From assembly GCA_012845835.1 (NCBI GenBank), contig JABAKD010000016.1:7647919-7711918 (forward strand): 64,000 nt of DNA, written 5' to 3'. This DNA is from Undaria pinnatifida (Eukaryota > Sar > Phaeophyceae > Laminariales > Alariaceae). The translations under genes and the position numbers were made by a program. Position 1 is the first letter of the stretch; the number at the start of each line of letters is the position of its first letter. This document shows positions 1 to 12,300 of the stretch, in pieces. The notes beneath the pieces were generated by a model that was not told the DNA's origin, searched no databases, and saw only the letters and a list, made by a program, of their open reading frames with translations.

Positions 1-37
1 TTAACGACGGCCCTGCCATGTTGTGTTTGTTTTTCAG

Positions 38-823
38 GCGAACGTACACGGTCCCGATACTCGGCGGCCAACCCGCGGTTGTGCTCTACGGCCCTCACAT
101 GGAGGCGCAAGCGACGGTGAGCTGTGTGTAGATTAGCCGCATGAGGGAGGAGAAAAAAGGGAGGGGAGTACGGTAGATTCGCTCTGATTCGATGCTGACT
201 ATTCTTGTCGAGTACTTTTCGTCCTGTCTTGGTTATCAAAAGCAGGGTACTTTTTTTGCTTCTGTTGATTATGCTTGTGTGTGTCTTGTCTTGCTTTGGT
301 TGTCAAAACAAGTACCAGGTACCTTTGTGTTGTTGCCCTCGTGCAATTTCCCCATGGTGTGATTGGCTACCGCCGTACGTAAATTGCTGTTGATGTGGTT
401 CGTTACTCATGTTGACTTGGGCGTGTGCGTTTGGTGCATGGGCCAAATCGAAACCGGTTTGCAGCATGTACGCCATGTCTAAGCGTCGCGCAGATCACCG
501 TGTATAAATCAGAGCCTTGGAGCACATTCCCCGCGTCTCATGAACACTAACAGTTTATTTATCTATCTCTTTCCCGTTTAAAGCACTGTACATATCCTCT
601 ATCGATCAATGTGCACGAACGATCACTTTTTTTAGCGTGAGCATCGTGCACAGCAGACAATATCAACGGCTAGCGGTCACAGAGACGAATCCCGAAGAGT
701 CAATGAGGGCGGGCTCTCGCTGTTGTACCACTCCAATCGCTCTAATACTATGAAAACAGTGTCCATCGCTCTTGCGTTTTGGTTGTCTCTTACGATCTGT
801 GGCACCGCGATTGACGACTCCTG

Positions 824-854
<31 letters not shown>

Positions 855-1779
855 AGTGACCGGCTTTAATGTTTTGTTTGTTTTCTCGCGGAATTTTTTT
901 CAGTCTGTCAACACGAAAACGCCTGCTGACGCGCGACTCGCGCCATCCTTTCAGATTTGCAACCCGTGTTTTCGTACAAACTGTCCTTACCCCCTTCAGA
1001 CGCCCACGTTTTTGGGAAAAAAAAACTACTTGAAATTAGTATGGGATTTTTTTTTCGGTGGTAAAAGGAGTCTAAGAGCTGCAACCCCTTTATTCGGGAC
1101 GAACCACTTAAGAGTGAGAGTGAAAACCTTTTTGCAGTAGTCAAACGGTCAACCGCGTGCCACGAATGCCCGCGACGATACGGCACGGTAGAGCTTACAA
1201 CTTACATGGTACCTGATGTTCGAGGAAAACACCCTTCATTAGCCAACTACTGACATTTCGGGATGCTTCATGAGTCAACGCATGTGCACGACATAAGATT
1301 GCCCTTTGCCCCCTGATCCAACTCAGACCCGATCCCGCCCGGACCTGAGCTCTCCAAACTGACCGCGGGTATATAAACAGCCGCCGGCAGGGCTCTCCAA
1401 GCGCCCTGATCTCACGCCGACCAAATTCGAGGGTTCGGAAGCAGCAAATCGAGGGTCGGCCATACCGCTGGCAAACAATTTCTCGAATGTGCTTACCGCT
1501 GGCAAACAAGACCTCGAATGTGCGGTAAGGTACCCTCATAATACGAGCGACGGCCGCATTTCATCAATTTTCCTCTTGTTTCGCGCTCGGCTCGTCGGCA
1601 CGCAGGGCGACCACATAATGCCGGGGAAGAAGGTGCGGGCGCTGCAGCGCTTCACGGCTGACCGAAAAACTGACGGACGAAGCATGACTTTCATCAAGAT
1701 CGGGGGTCATTGCGAGGGCTGGGTAGTGCTCATGCAACACAAGGGGATGGTTGGCCTCGTCCCGTCCAACGAGCGTTGA
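38..1779 (+). CDS. 3' end of an SH3-domain protein gene (5' part outside window)
   Basis: Two exons are supported. Exon 38-116 follows a T-rich acceptor ending in CAG and stops before a GTGAGC donor; it reads RTYTVPILGG...VVLYGPHMEAQAT. Exon 1606-1779 follows an acceptor ending CGCAG and ends with TGA at 1777-1779. The phase is continuous (T|GDHIMPGKKV). The last exon carries SH3 hallmarks: an ALQRF block in place of ALYDY, then GWVVL...KGMVGLVPSNE, matching the W-x-G / GLVPSNY signature, with the final Tyr replaced. SH3 domains bind proline-rich peptides and usually act in cytoskeletal or signalling assemblies; the partner is unknown. The intron of about 1.5 kb may hide another exon, and the gene start lies left of the window. 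Confidence 0.55.
1225..1420 (+). repeat. Dispersed repeat with TATA-like box, copy 1
   Basis: Shares a segment with 28575-28745 on the same strand. The shared core reads CCGGACCTGAGC..CTCCAAACTGACC, then a TATATAAAC-type sequence in this copy and CGCCGGCAGGG. Identity of the family is unknown; the TATA-like motif upstream of a GC-rich block suggests a promoter-bearing element end. Confidence 0.45.
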
Positions 1780-2318
1780 GTTGTTCGAATACGTTTTTTG
1801 GCGGGAGTTATTATTTTCGTTTAGTGGTAGGGGAGGGTGTAACCTTTTGTTGCTTCCCGTAGTCGTTTTGACCCGTGTTCAAGGACGGGGAGAGGTGTGA
1901 AGGGAGTCGGTCTAATGGTTATTTTCGTTTAGTTTTTGCGAATTGGGGTGGGGGGGTTGAGGGGGGGTTATCGCGAGGGGAAACGGGGATCCGGATAGCA
2001 TTTTGTTTTGTTATTTTTTTTTTTTTGTTGAGTGTTTGTTAGTCTTGGGAGCTTGATTTTGTGTTTGGAATGAGTTCGCGGTTGAGTGTGCGTCTTGCCT
2101 TGTGCCAGAAGCTCGAGCGTTGCTTTGTGTCGATGTATCACTAGTACATTGTTGTATTGCTGTGATATTGCACAGCGAAGCGGAGCATTGATGCGCGTAC
2201 CGAATTGTGCTGGCAGCGCGTGACGGCCGTGTGGCAAAAAGAGCGTCTTAAGAGGGAGGGGGTTACATACGACATGTGGAATTGCGTCTTTATCAAGGTG
2301 GCAGATGCGCAACTCTAC

Positions 2319-2456
2319 CAGGTTACGCCGCATAGCGGGGTACGCGGCATGGCAGGTTATGCCGCGTGGAAGGTTACGCCACATGGCAGGTTACGCCGCG
2401 TGACGGCTGGCGCCGCATGGAAGGTTACGCCGCATGGTGAGTTATGCCGAGTGGAA
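2319..2456 (+). repeat. Minisatellite GGTTACGCCGCATGG
   Basis: About seven imperfect copies of a GGTTAYGCCGCATGG-like unit, 16-20 bp apart. Confidence 0.7.
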
Positions 2457-3639
2457 CCCCGTTGCGCCGCGCTTTTGCCTGGCGGCAGGGACACTCCTGT
2501 CGGCGGTGATCCTCGCCGCGGTTAGGGGAATTTTTTAGCGACAACATAGGCCTCACTTTTGTGCGTGTAGTGCGGGTGTTTGCTTTGCGCCTGGTTGGCG
2601 GCCTACATAGGTCTTGTCCGTCCCTTAAGTGTGTTGTTTTTGGAGCTTGGCGCCTCCATATTTTCAAGGCAAGACCCAAGCATAGGGGATAGGGGAAAGT
2701 TCTTCGTCGGACGGCATTCCGTTTCGTAGCAAAGGCTGAGTGATGAGAGGCCCGAACTTTTTTTCAGGTCTGATATCACCGCATACCACGAGCGATGCGT
2801 GGCGCTGTGGTGTGTGTGCGTCTTCGTGTTTGTTGTGCCGGTGTTAAGTTGCATACCAAGTACAGCAGGTACTTACATTGTTTTTTAGGTTTGGTTTCCG
2901 TTAGTTGTACGAGACGACAGACTTGTCGCCGTAGCTGTCTTTCGATGCGTACGCGCACAGTGCTTGCGGCTGCGCTGGTTGGTTTTATGGTAAATCTGAA
3001 CCACGTTTTTCATAGGGTATGTACCATGCTATACCCGGGTATGTATTTTATTAGGGTATGCACGCTGAATATGACTACACGTACCATTACCTAGTTTTGG
3101 TACCCGGGTATTGCAGAGTGTATATCCCGGTGGACCTTACTGAACACACCCTTTATACCCCCTGCGTTGATGGTGATAATCTCTAGGGTACCCGGGTGGA
3201 CCAGCTGCCCGCCATAACGAGCAGATTTCCTCTTGACGGCCTCGCGGTTGCTAGCGTGTGCCTAGCCCGTAATGTCTGCGATCCGAGTGTTGTGTGTTTT
3301 GTCTCGTCGCCGCGCCACGCCTCTGATGACCACGGGTCTAAGGTACGGGTAAACCCGTTTACAACTGCACCCACGTTTTCGGATACAATACTACTTGAAA
3401 ACAGTGCGGAAATTTTGTTTTTGTGATTCTGAAAAGGGTTAAGGCGCGTGTGAAACGGCAGCAAGGAGGCCGCGGGTGCTCCTTCCCTTAGCTCTGGGGG
3501 GGGGAGTCTTGCGATCGGGGTGTTGTGGGTTGTGATGCGTTTGTTTTGTGGAATGTTTGGATACCGAAGGGATGAAGCCACATTTGCGCGATTTGCGCGA
3601 AAAAAACTGTCTTAACAGTGGCGGTGGGGGTCCCTATAA

Positions 3640-3790
3640 AGTGCCGGTATGTGCTATTAATATTCGGAAATACCGGAATTATGGCGGCAACCGGCACTAC
3701 TCCGCATGCTGGCACGGCAGGTGGTTCGCATCTGTACGAAGTGATTTCACGGTCACTGTAGTTGGCAACCGGCACTATAGAGGGATCACT
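3640..3790 (+). repeat. Dispersed repeat (CAACCGGCACTA family), copy 1
   Basis: Shares with 52630-52840 the blocks ACTCCGCATGCTG, GATTTCACGGTCACTGTAG and CAACCGGCAC, in the same order and similar spacing. Confidence 0.5.
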
Positions 3791-6333
3791 GCTGTGTCTT
3801 ATGTCGTGGACCACCGCCTTTTTGGGGCCGAAAAAAGTACGTCTGCTGTCCTCCGCTCTTCGCGCGACGTCCAGCGCCGTTCCTCGGCTTGGGTTTTGCC
3901 CGTGTGCACGATGAGCGTGACAAGGCTTGTTTGTTTATTTGTTGTTCTTGTAAGTGCGCGGAAATGTGTCGATCCCTGAGGCCCAACGCAAGCAAGGCTT
4001 AATTTTTGCCGTGTTGGTTGAGAAGGAAAAACGTGTTTCTGTGTTTCTAGTGATATACCAGTAGGGAGGAGCAGGAGGGGAGGGATGCCCGCCGAACAGC
4101 ATACTTGATGGCACGGGTGTTGAGCTTCGAGCGAGGGTCAGCCGGGTTCTTTTTGTATCTTTTATGTATGTTATCCCTGTGTTTTTCCGTCAAAGTGGAA
4201 GGGCTTGGTTCCGCTTATCCCTTTTGTGCTCTCGCCTTATCCCTGAGGAAGCTTTTCTCGACTGCCGGCAATCCTGGTACGTTTGCACCTACGTGGCTGT
4301 AGCCCCGTGTACAACTTGTCGCGGATTTATGTGCGCCGATCGCTGCGTAATCTATCTAGCCTGTGGTAGACGATCACTGTCGTTGCGTTTCAACATATAT
4401 ATATTTTCTGTCCGGCGGGTATCGTTTACGTGTTGTCGGTGAGCGAAGTAGGCCGTTTATTTGGCCTTTGTTTTGTCGATGTAGTATGGAGGTCTGGACC
4501 AGAGCAGTTGACAATTTACGTCTTGCTTCCCCGAGGAAGAGTGAATTAATCGATTGTTAATATTTGCCGCTGTTGTTGTACCGGTACACCTTTTCCCTTC
4601 TACAGATGCTGCAATCATTCCACTCTGTTATGTTACCACAAAGGAAAGCGCTGCCATAATAGTCTATTACGGTCTTACTGTTGTTTTTGGGGCAGCTAGA
4701 GTGTACGCCCTGATCATATTGCGACAGGGAGTAAGGAAGATGATGGGACCTCGCCAGCAAACGATGCCCCCTTTCGCACCTCAGATCGCTAGAAGTGCCC
4801 CGATACTTATTGCTCCCCGGCGCCAATACATGGTATCAACAAAGGCACAGTGTTTTGGCTACCGATTCTTAGCTTGTTTAGTCCAAAACAAAGTACAGTG
4901 GGTACCCCGATTCAAGAGCGCCCCGTGACAAGCCGAAACAAGCGCTCTTGACCTTACATTGCTCTTATCTGTGGTGGAAAGTATGTAGCTTTTGTATAGA
5001 CGGGACATGCCGATCCGACCGCTCTTAGGTCACAAACGCTCTTATCATGAGCGCTCTTAAATCGGGGTGCCCACTGTGCTGACGACCATCATCTTTGTGT
5101 TTGACCGGGTCTTGATGCACTCCGTTGAAAAGCTGACGATCGTCCAATTTTTTTCTACTCGGATCTCGATTTTTCCCCATGAATCTGGCTTGAACATATA
5201 TTATATGAAAGATATTTCAAGGACGTCAGCCGTGAGTTCGACGAATTTCAGGTAAATACTGTTTTTTTATTCGCGCAAGCTTTTAAGTATTGGATTGGCT
5301 GTGGCCGTACAATGAGTACCATCGACGCGGTGAACGACTGGGGTGTAGCCAATGTCGCAGAAAAAGCAAATGCCCCCCCCCCCCTCCGCCCGCGCGAGCG
5401 CTCTCCTCGCCATGGAATATTTACGTATCGGGCAGCGATTGCTCTGCCTGTGGCAATGCTGACAAACCGAACGAGTTTCTGCCCTACAACCGATGCCACA
5501 GAAAAGCAAATGCGCGCCCCCCCCCCCTTCCTGGCCGGCGATAACCAGGCGTGCTCCGTCCGGCTTCGAAGGGATACATGACAATGAGTGACGGTCTTGG
5601 CCCGAAGTGGTTCTTAGTAGGAAGCAGCTCACCCTTGATGCAACTCACCGAACACTTTGCTACGCTTCGCACTTGATGCAAGCAATGTCTGCCTGGTCGA
5701 AAAAAACCCGATTTGGTCCGTCAAGGCTTTAAAGATGCGAGGGCCTACGGTCTGAAGACTGCGGCCATGCCTGACAAAGTGTACCCACACCCCCCGCCCC
5801 CAACCCGTGAATCAAGGCGAGAACCTCCTTTGCGAGGAGCAAGAACAAAACATGTGCTATCGTTCAGCAACCACACCGAGAGCACAAACCCCTCAAAAAT
5901 TGTCGTCCGCAGTCTCAGGCTCATTGGCGGTCCATGTATGCCCCATGTCCGTCCGCGAACATGATGGTCTCACGAGCCAAGAAAAAAGTAAATGCTGTTG
6001 GTTTTAAACTTTGTAAAGAAAACTTGATTTGGTTAGATTAAATCTATGCACAATTCAACAACTAATTTAACGTTTGCTCCCCGTCGACCCCCTATGCCAG
6101 CGGTCCCTTAACGCGCTACAGACAATCACACCAAACACGTCAAATGTAATCCCTTCCCACCCCCCCCCGTCCTCCGTCCCCATATATCACTAAACACCCT
6201 GAAGCGCCCCCTCTCCACCCCTCCTCGTCTCCCCTTGAACGCCCTTAATAATATGTCATTAGGGAGGTCCTTGTCCTCGATCGACCGTGTAATGGACCAT
6301 CGTATGGTAACTGTGCCGACGCGTGCGCAAGGC

Positions 6334-9300
6334 CTAGCTGCCTTTTCCGGCAGAACGTTTTTTGCCGGTTAATATAGCGCCGACTTCGGTGTGGCTGTTG
6401 AGCTGGGCCCACTGAAGAGGGGTCTTTCCTTTTTGGTCTTTCAGCGTATGGTCCGCACCTTTTTGTTTTGCGTATCGAACGGGTGAGCGGTTGCTGCCAT
6501 GTGTCAGCCGACGTTAATTTTGTCATCCAAATGGCCAATCGATCAATGTGTGCGGCATGAGCGTTAATGTCAAACACTCATAAGCATCCGTAGATAAATA
6601 AACTAAAAACAAAGCAAACCTAACGAGAAACCTGTACTATTTGTTGCGTATGCAAAGTGCATTCTCTCGTGGATAACACCTACTTCGGCATCCATCCATG
6701 GAATCGGTTCCATGCTGTCCGCCGTGAGAAAACGTGTTGCGGACCGCACAGACCTACAATTTGCACTGCATGCATCATCGGTGAAAACGTTTTGGTGGGC
6801 GGAATCCCCCCATCTTCCACGAGTGGGGGCAATGGTACCCTACTAGTACATATGACATACACAACAATGGTGGTGGTGCTGATCAGCAATAATGCAATAC
6901 CGCCAACAGCAAACAATGATTCGCCAACAGTTAGCAACATAAATCCAGTATGATAGAGCAGCACCATACATCCATGTCAACAAAAAGCCTAGCACCGCAG
7001 CTGCCATGATTTTAAGCTCACCGTTCTCGAACAAGAAAGTCGCCAACTCTTTGTCTCCGTTCTGGCCCGCGACGTGCAAGACCGTCATACCGTTTTCGTC
7101 CTATCAAACGCACACGGATACATGATCATTATATCCACCCACGGAAGTCACAGCGACGGCAAACAATTTGGTGGGGAAAGCGGAGAGGGGAGGCAACAGA
7201 GATAAGGCTGCCGGTTCTCCTACACACGCATTTCGGGAGTTCAACCGAACGGAGAAAACGAACCACCGGGTCAAGCACCGATGATTGCAGAAACCAAGAG
7301 CCGTGCACAAAACAAGCCGAGACCGGCTGCATCAACTCGTACACCGTAGAGCCGGTCGGGACGTGCTTCTTAATCTGCAGAATAATCCACCCAACAATGA
7401 TCGGGCAGCAAGTAGGCAAAAGGCTCTTCTTCCAAGCGCATGCAGTCGGTCGACCGTCCTTGCAGGGCAACAAGAAATCGCGAAGTATGCGCACGACGTA
7501 AGCATGCTGCGGTAGCGGCGGCACTTTTTTTTGCCACAACAAGCATTCCTGACTGTTAATCCTCCATAACTAACTCAGAACTACTACATACAGTGGGAGG
7601 TTCACCGTATCTTTGGAATATATCAATAAAATGTTTTACTATGCCGTCTCCCTCGAACTTGGGAATTAATTAATGTTTTGAGTTATGCATAGCGTGAATT
7701 AACTAAATTTCACCACCCTCCCTGTATTACTAGCGAAACGAATAACAAACATGTCGCTCGTAGTGTGTGTGGCATCGATATCTACAATAATAGGCCATGA
7801 TATTGTTCTTTGTCGGGTTTGCACTTTTCCGTATTTCTCACACTAGTCAGTATTTGCTGAGGGAGGGGTGTCGAGAGTGTTAGTAAGCTCAGAGAGATAA
7901 GGTGCACTCGTACCCGAGCATGCTTCGCCCATTCGCATCATCGATGTTCACGCCGACGTCAATAAGTTTCTTCCCTCGGGACCCCCCTTTTTTGTCGCTG
8001 TCGGTCGCAACGAGTAGCCGAGGAAGTGCACAAAAGAGAAACTTTGACCCTTTAAACTACTGTAGACTACATCTATAACCCCAACCCTAACTCTAGGCCT
8101 AACTCTAACCCTTAGGGTTAGCACTAACCCTAACGCCAACGCTAACGCTAACACTAGCGCCAGCGCTAACCCGATGGAACCCAATCAGCGAAAATAGGGC
8201 TAGATAATCCCGTTCGTCTCTTAGGCAAGCATTGTGTCTCGAAACAAATTTCGCGAGATTGTGGTGACATCTGCTGGAATATTGCACACCAACCAACCTT
8301 TGCGTTGATGTCCACGCCGATCTCAATAAGTTTTTTCGCGACCACTTTCTTGTCGCTGTCGGACATGGGCGAGTAGCCCAGGAAGTGCAGGAGGGAGGAA
8401 CCCTTGTTGTTCGTCCAGCGCACGTCAGCACCGTTCTCCAGCAGCAGTTCTACAACCTGTTTAGTCCGCCCAAAGTCATGGAACCACAACAATAAAAAGG
8501 ACAGGTTCGTCCGTAAACACAGTGTTGAGATACACCAGGTAGGCGTTGTAAGGTTTAGTTTGGGTAGGCTATTGATTAACCTTTTGCAAGTTGTCAAACG
8601 GACTAATACCCCACTAATACCTTTACAAATGGCGTCGTCGACAGGACCGTGGGTTTTTCGGGTCGTGGGTTCAAATCCCACCATCCACAATAATAAAAGT
8701 TTTTCAGACGTTCCCCACGTCGAACTTGCAAAATACTCTCCCCGGTATCCCCAGGAAATGAAACCGCTTGGAAATGACAGGTCCGCCCGTGTATCCGGCC
8801 GACCTGCTATCCCGCCGTTTCAGGGGGGGGAGAGTGTTATAAGGCTTAGTTTGGGTAAGCTATTGGTTAACCTTTTGCAAGTGGTCAAACGGAATAATAC
8901 CCCACTAGTAACTTAACATAGGCAACAGCAGCCTATTTTGGTGATAAATGTTCGGTAGCGACTACAACAGTGCAGCAGTATACCTAGTCAATGCTCAGCA
9001 GCATAGAGTACCGCTAAATAGGCAGAAGCATTGTAGTCAGCGATATGAGATCGGTTTACTTAACTAAGCAGTAGGTATACGTACGATCAGTGTGGTGTAA
9101 CTAGATACGAGCAATAACGCGGCGCAACGCGCGTTTAGCAACGTTCAGGGAAGTGATTTGAGGTTGACTATCAGGACGCTGACGTAGTTAAGCTCCCACG
9201 AGCAAACCTCAGGGAACGTTGTCGTAGGTACGGTAGACCACGAGAAAGCCTCAGTGAACGTTGCTGTAGGTAGATCAGGCAACCACCCGTAGAGTACATG

Positions 9301-12300
9301 TGCCCGTAGCACGGGTATCGTGCAGTATCAATCAGGTGATGTTCAACCCCACCTCGGTCACTCTCATGTTTTCTCCCGCTTGTTTCTACCTTCTCCTTCT
9401 GCCTTTCTTTTGCCCACAAGCGGTTACTTTCAACATGAAACACTTACTTGTATCTTCTTTGAGTCCCAAGCGCCAGCAAGGTAGTTTGACCACTACCAGC
9501 GCAAGCATGTGCTGCCACTTGCCAACGGAATTCCAACCGAATATCGAACAGGTTATGAACCTCGAACAGGTTATGAGCCTCGAACACACAGCAGCAGCCC
9601 CGCGCAACCCAGTAACGGGAAAAACGTTTTTTTTGGTACAGATATTTTGGCATATCTGTGTCTGGGATCGGTGTCAAAGTGAGTGGATGAAACCGAAGGC
9701 AGCGGTCGTTCGCCAATCAAACCAAGGAGCAGATTTCACGTGTAAGTAAGCAAACCCACGCCGAACACGATGGTGAATTCGGGGCTCTTGCTGAGGGAAC
9801 GTTAGCATGTACAAGACAGTCGCTGGGATGGATGGCCCCGCTAGAAAGTTTGTGCACGCCCCTTGCAAAAAATCTTAAGGATACTCAATAAACAGAGCAG
9901 GCGTGCATGATGTGTCGTTCCGCTTAATTTGAGTTTTGGGGTGTGGTGGCTATTGCCCTAACCCTAACCCTAACCCCAACCCTGGCTCTCATCCTAATTC
10001 CCCCAAAACAGCACTACTACCAGTACTAAAACCGGAATAGTACGTCTTGCCTGGCCCGTTTAACTACCTCGCAGACTCGAACCCACAAACGCGCATTATC
10101 GCCTAATAACATACCAATACCACCAACCAGTATACCAGTATACCAGGTACAGGAAAGGACAGTGCACCTAATAAGAAATCAGGTCAACAAAGAAGACAAG
10201 ATGGTACTTTACAGGAACACAAACAATTCCGGGAGCCATTACAGTAGAAGGCACCCTTACCCAATTAAGAATCCCGGGCTCGGTCAGAATTTTCTGTCTC
10301 TGATTCGGATTCGTCATCCTTTACTTTTTAGTTTACGAATATAACTTACTGTATGTGCCGATAGGACTATAGTATACATTGCGGGGGAACATATACAGCA
10401 ATAATCAGGACAAAAAACGGTTAGTACAAACAGAGAATTATGTATGTTATTATTGCGTATATCGTGGAATCTGATTGCTCAGTTGTCCATCACGATCCTT
10501 AGGAAATAATACCTACAAGCTGCTTCTGTTCCGCTTCTGAGCTACGAGAAGAGTGAGAAATCCAGAGTACATACACGTTGGTTCGAGAAAGGAAAAAAAA
10601 AACTCTCCCCCACGAATACCGCTCGCAATATCTAGTCAAAGAGCGAGTATTTGGTATCATAGTGACCCCCATGGCCAGTGGAAGAGGGTGACATGGCAAA
10701 AAAAAAAGTAGCGGCCTCGGGCTGTCTCTAGGAGCGAAACTCGTATCGATCAATGACAGGCCTTCAATTTTTTCAAAAATATTTGGGCTTTTTGCCAGCG
10801 GGGGTGAAGAAAAAATGCGCCGCATTTTGCACGATCCGGTTGGATGTACTCCAAGGCATGCCTGTAGAAATTTCCGCGCAAAAAATCGAAGATCTGACCT
10901 GCCTGTGCAGTGTGTTCAACATTAAGCAGAATCTAGCAAAAAAACTGGACCCTACACTAAAACCAAGTAATTTGAAGGAAATAACGTGTCTGACTCATTT
11001 TTACGCAAAGAAGTCTAAACGTCCACTCTGGTTTTTGTGAGAGATAGACCCTGAAATTTTGCACACGTGTTCTACATGCCCGTTCCGAGGCCTGACCCGC
11101 GGGTTTTTTTCTTCTTTTTTTTCGTCGAAAAAATTGGGTTAAGGTGGTCCACATTTTCCGAAAAATCTTGACTGACGAAAAATCAGGCGAAAAAGACACA
11201 AACCAAAAAACATCTGGTGAGGTCTTCGCAAGGGCACATAGGAGACGTGTGCAAACTTTCACGGTCTGAATCGAAAAAACGCGTGGACATTCGCCGGGGA
11301 GTATAGTTGTTTTTTTTAGCGTGAACCAGCCTGTACTTACTTTTGATCGACCAGGGATTCTCTGTGTCTCACCCCAATACCTTAACAACCCTTCGTAATA
11401 CCGTAATACCACTTTATAGCACACCAACATCACTATAGCATACCAATATCACTCGAAGGGTATCAGCATCACTACAGCACACCAACATCAAACCTGTGAT
11501 ACAAAAAAGATACTTCGCAAACCTCACCAATTTAACTCCTGCTGTATATTATACCACCAATAATAGCACTCGGAGGGCAATAGTATCACCCATTATAGCA
11601 TACCAATAGCACCTGGCATGACGCAAAAAAAAACTACCTCGCAAAACCTCGGTTTCCTCACCGCACGGTGTCCACCAATCAGCGCGCTTTGGGTGGGTGC
11701 GTTCCCGTAGCAATTCCCCGTATTAACGGGAGCAGATCCGTCGATGAGAATCTTTGCGGCGTCTACGTGGCCCTCGGCACAGGCGAGGTGCAGCGGGGAG
11801 TTGCGGTTCGTTAGGAGGCGTTCGTCGATGATGGCCCTGTTTGTCGGATCAAAGAGCGATGGGGGGGGGGGGGGGGGCGTATTCATATGTTGCTTGAGCG
11901 CGGGGGGGGGGGACGCGTACTCATTTATTGCTTGCCTGATTCATTTGACCGTTGTCCATACATCCAGGACACGCGCTACAGTAGTAGTAGTGCACACCAT
12001 TAATTTTCTGAGGCGTGTCACTTTCAAAGTCTGCACCATACCGGCAAAAACTGATCCGGAACAAAAATTAAAAGCGCAGGCCGATCAACAATTCCATGAC
12101 CTACCGTAGGTGAACAAAAAACAAGGATATCGCAAAAGAAAAAACGAAATTCCGACCATATTTATTAATAGGTCAACGCCTTTAGAACTGGAAACCCGTT
12201 TTGGGGGAAATTACTTGGAATTAGTATAGGGAGGGGTTTGGCGCTCTAAAGGGGTTAAGGACCCCTGCCATTCAGAAAACAAACGATTCAGGCAAAACGT

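Larger units (their letters stand above)
1780..6333. other. Intergenic region between two convergent genes
   Basis: No convincing exon on either strand. It contains a GGTTACGCCGCATGG minisatellite near 2.4 kb, a region with repeated TACCCGGGTA-like palindromes at 3.0-3.2 kb, a member of a dispersed repeat family at about 3.64-3.79 kb, and two related C-run segments at about 5.34-5.39 and 5.49-5.53 kb, both preceded by a GCAGAAAAGCAAATG-like sequence. The many short ORFs have no protein-like composition. Confidence 0.5.

Noticed and set aside
8166..8690. Minus ORF of 174 codons joining WMVGFEPTTRK to the ankyrin exon
   Set aside because: The first part reads through the TRIM T-arm; the real exon starts at the acceptor after 8456.
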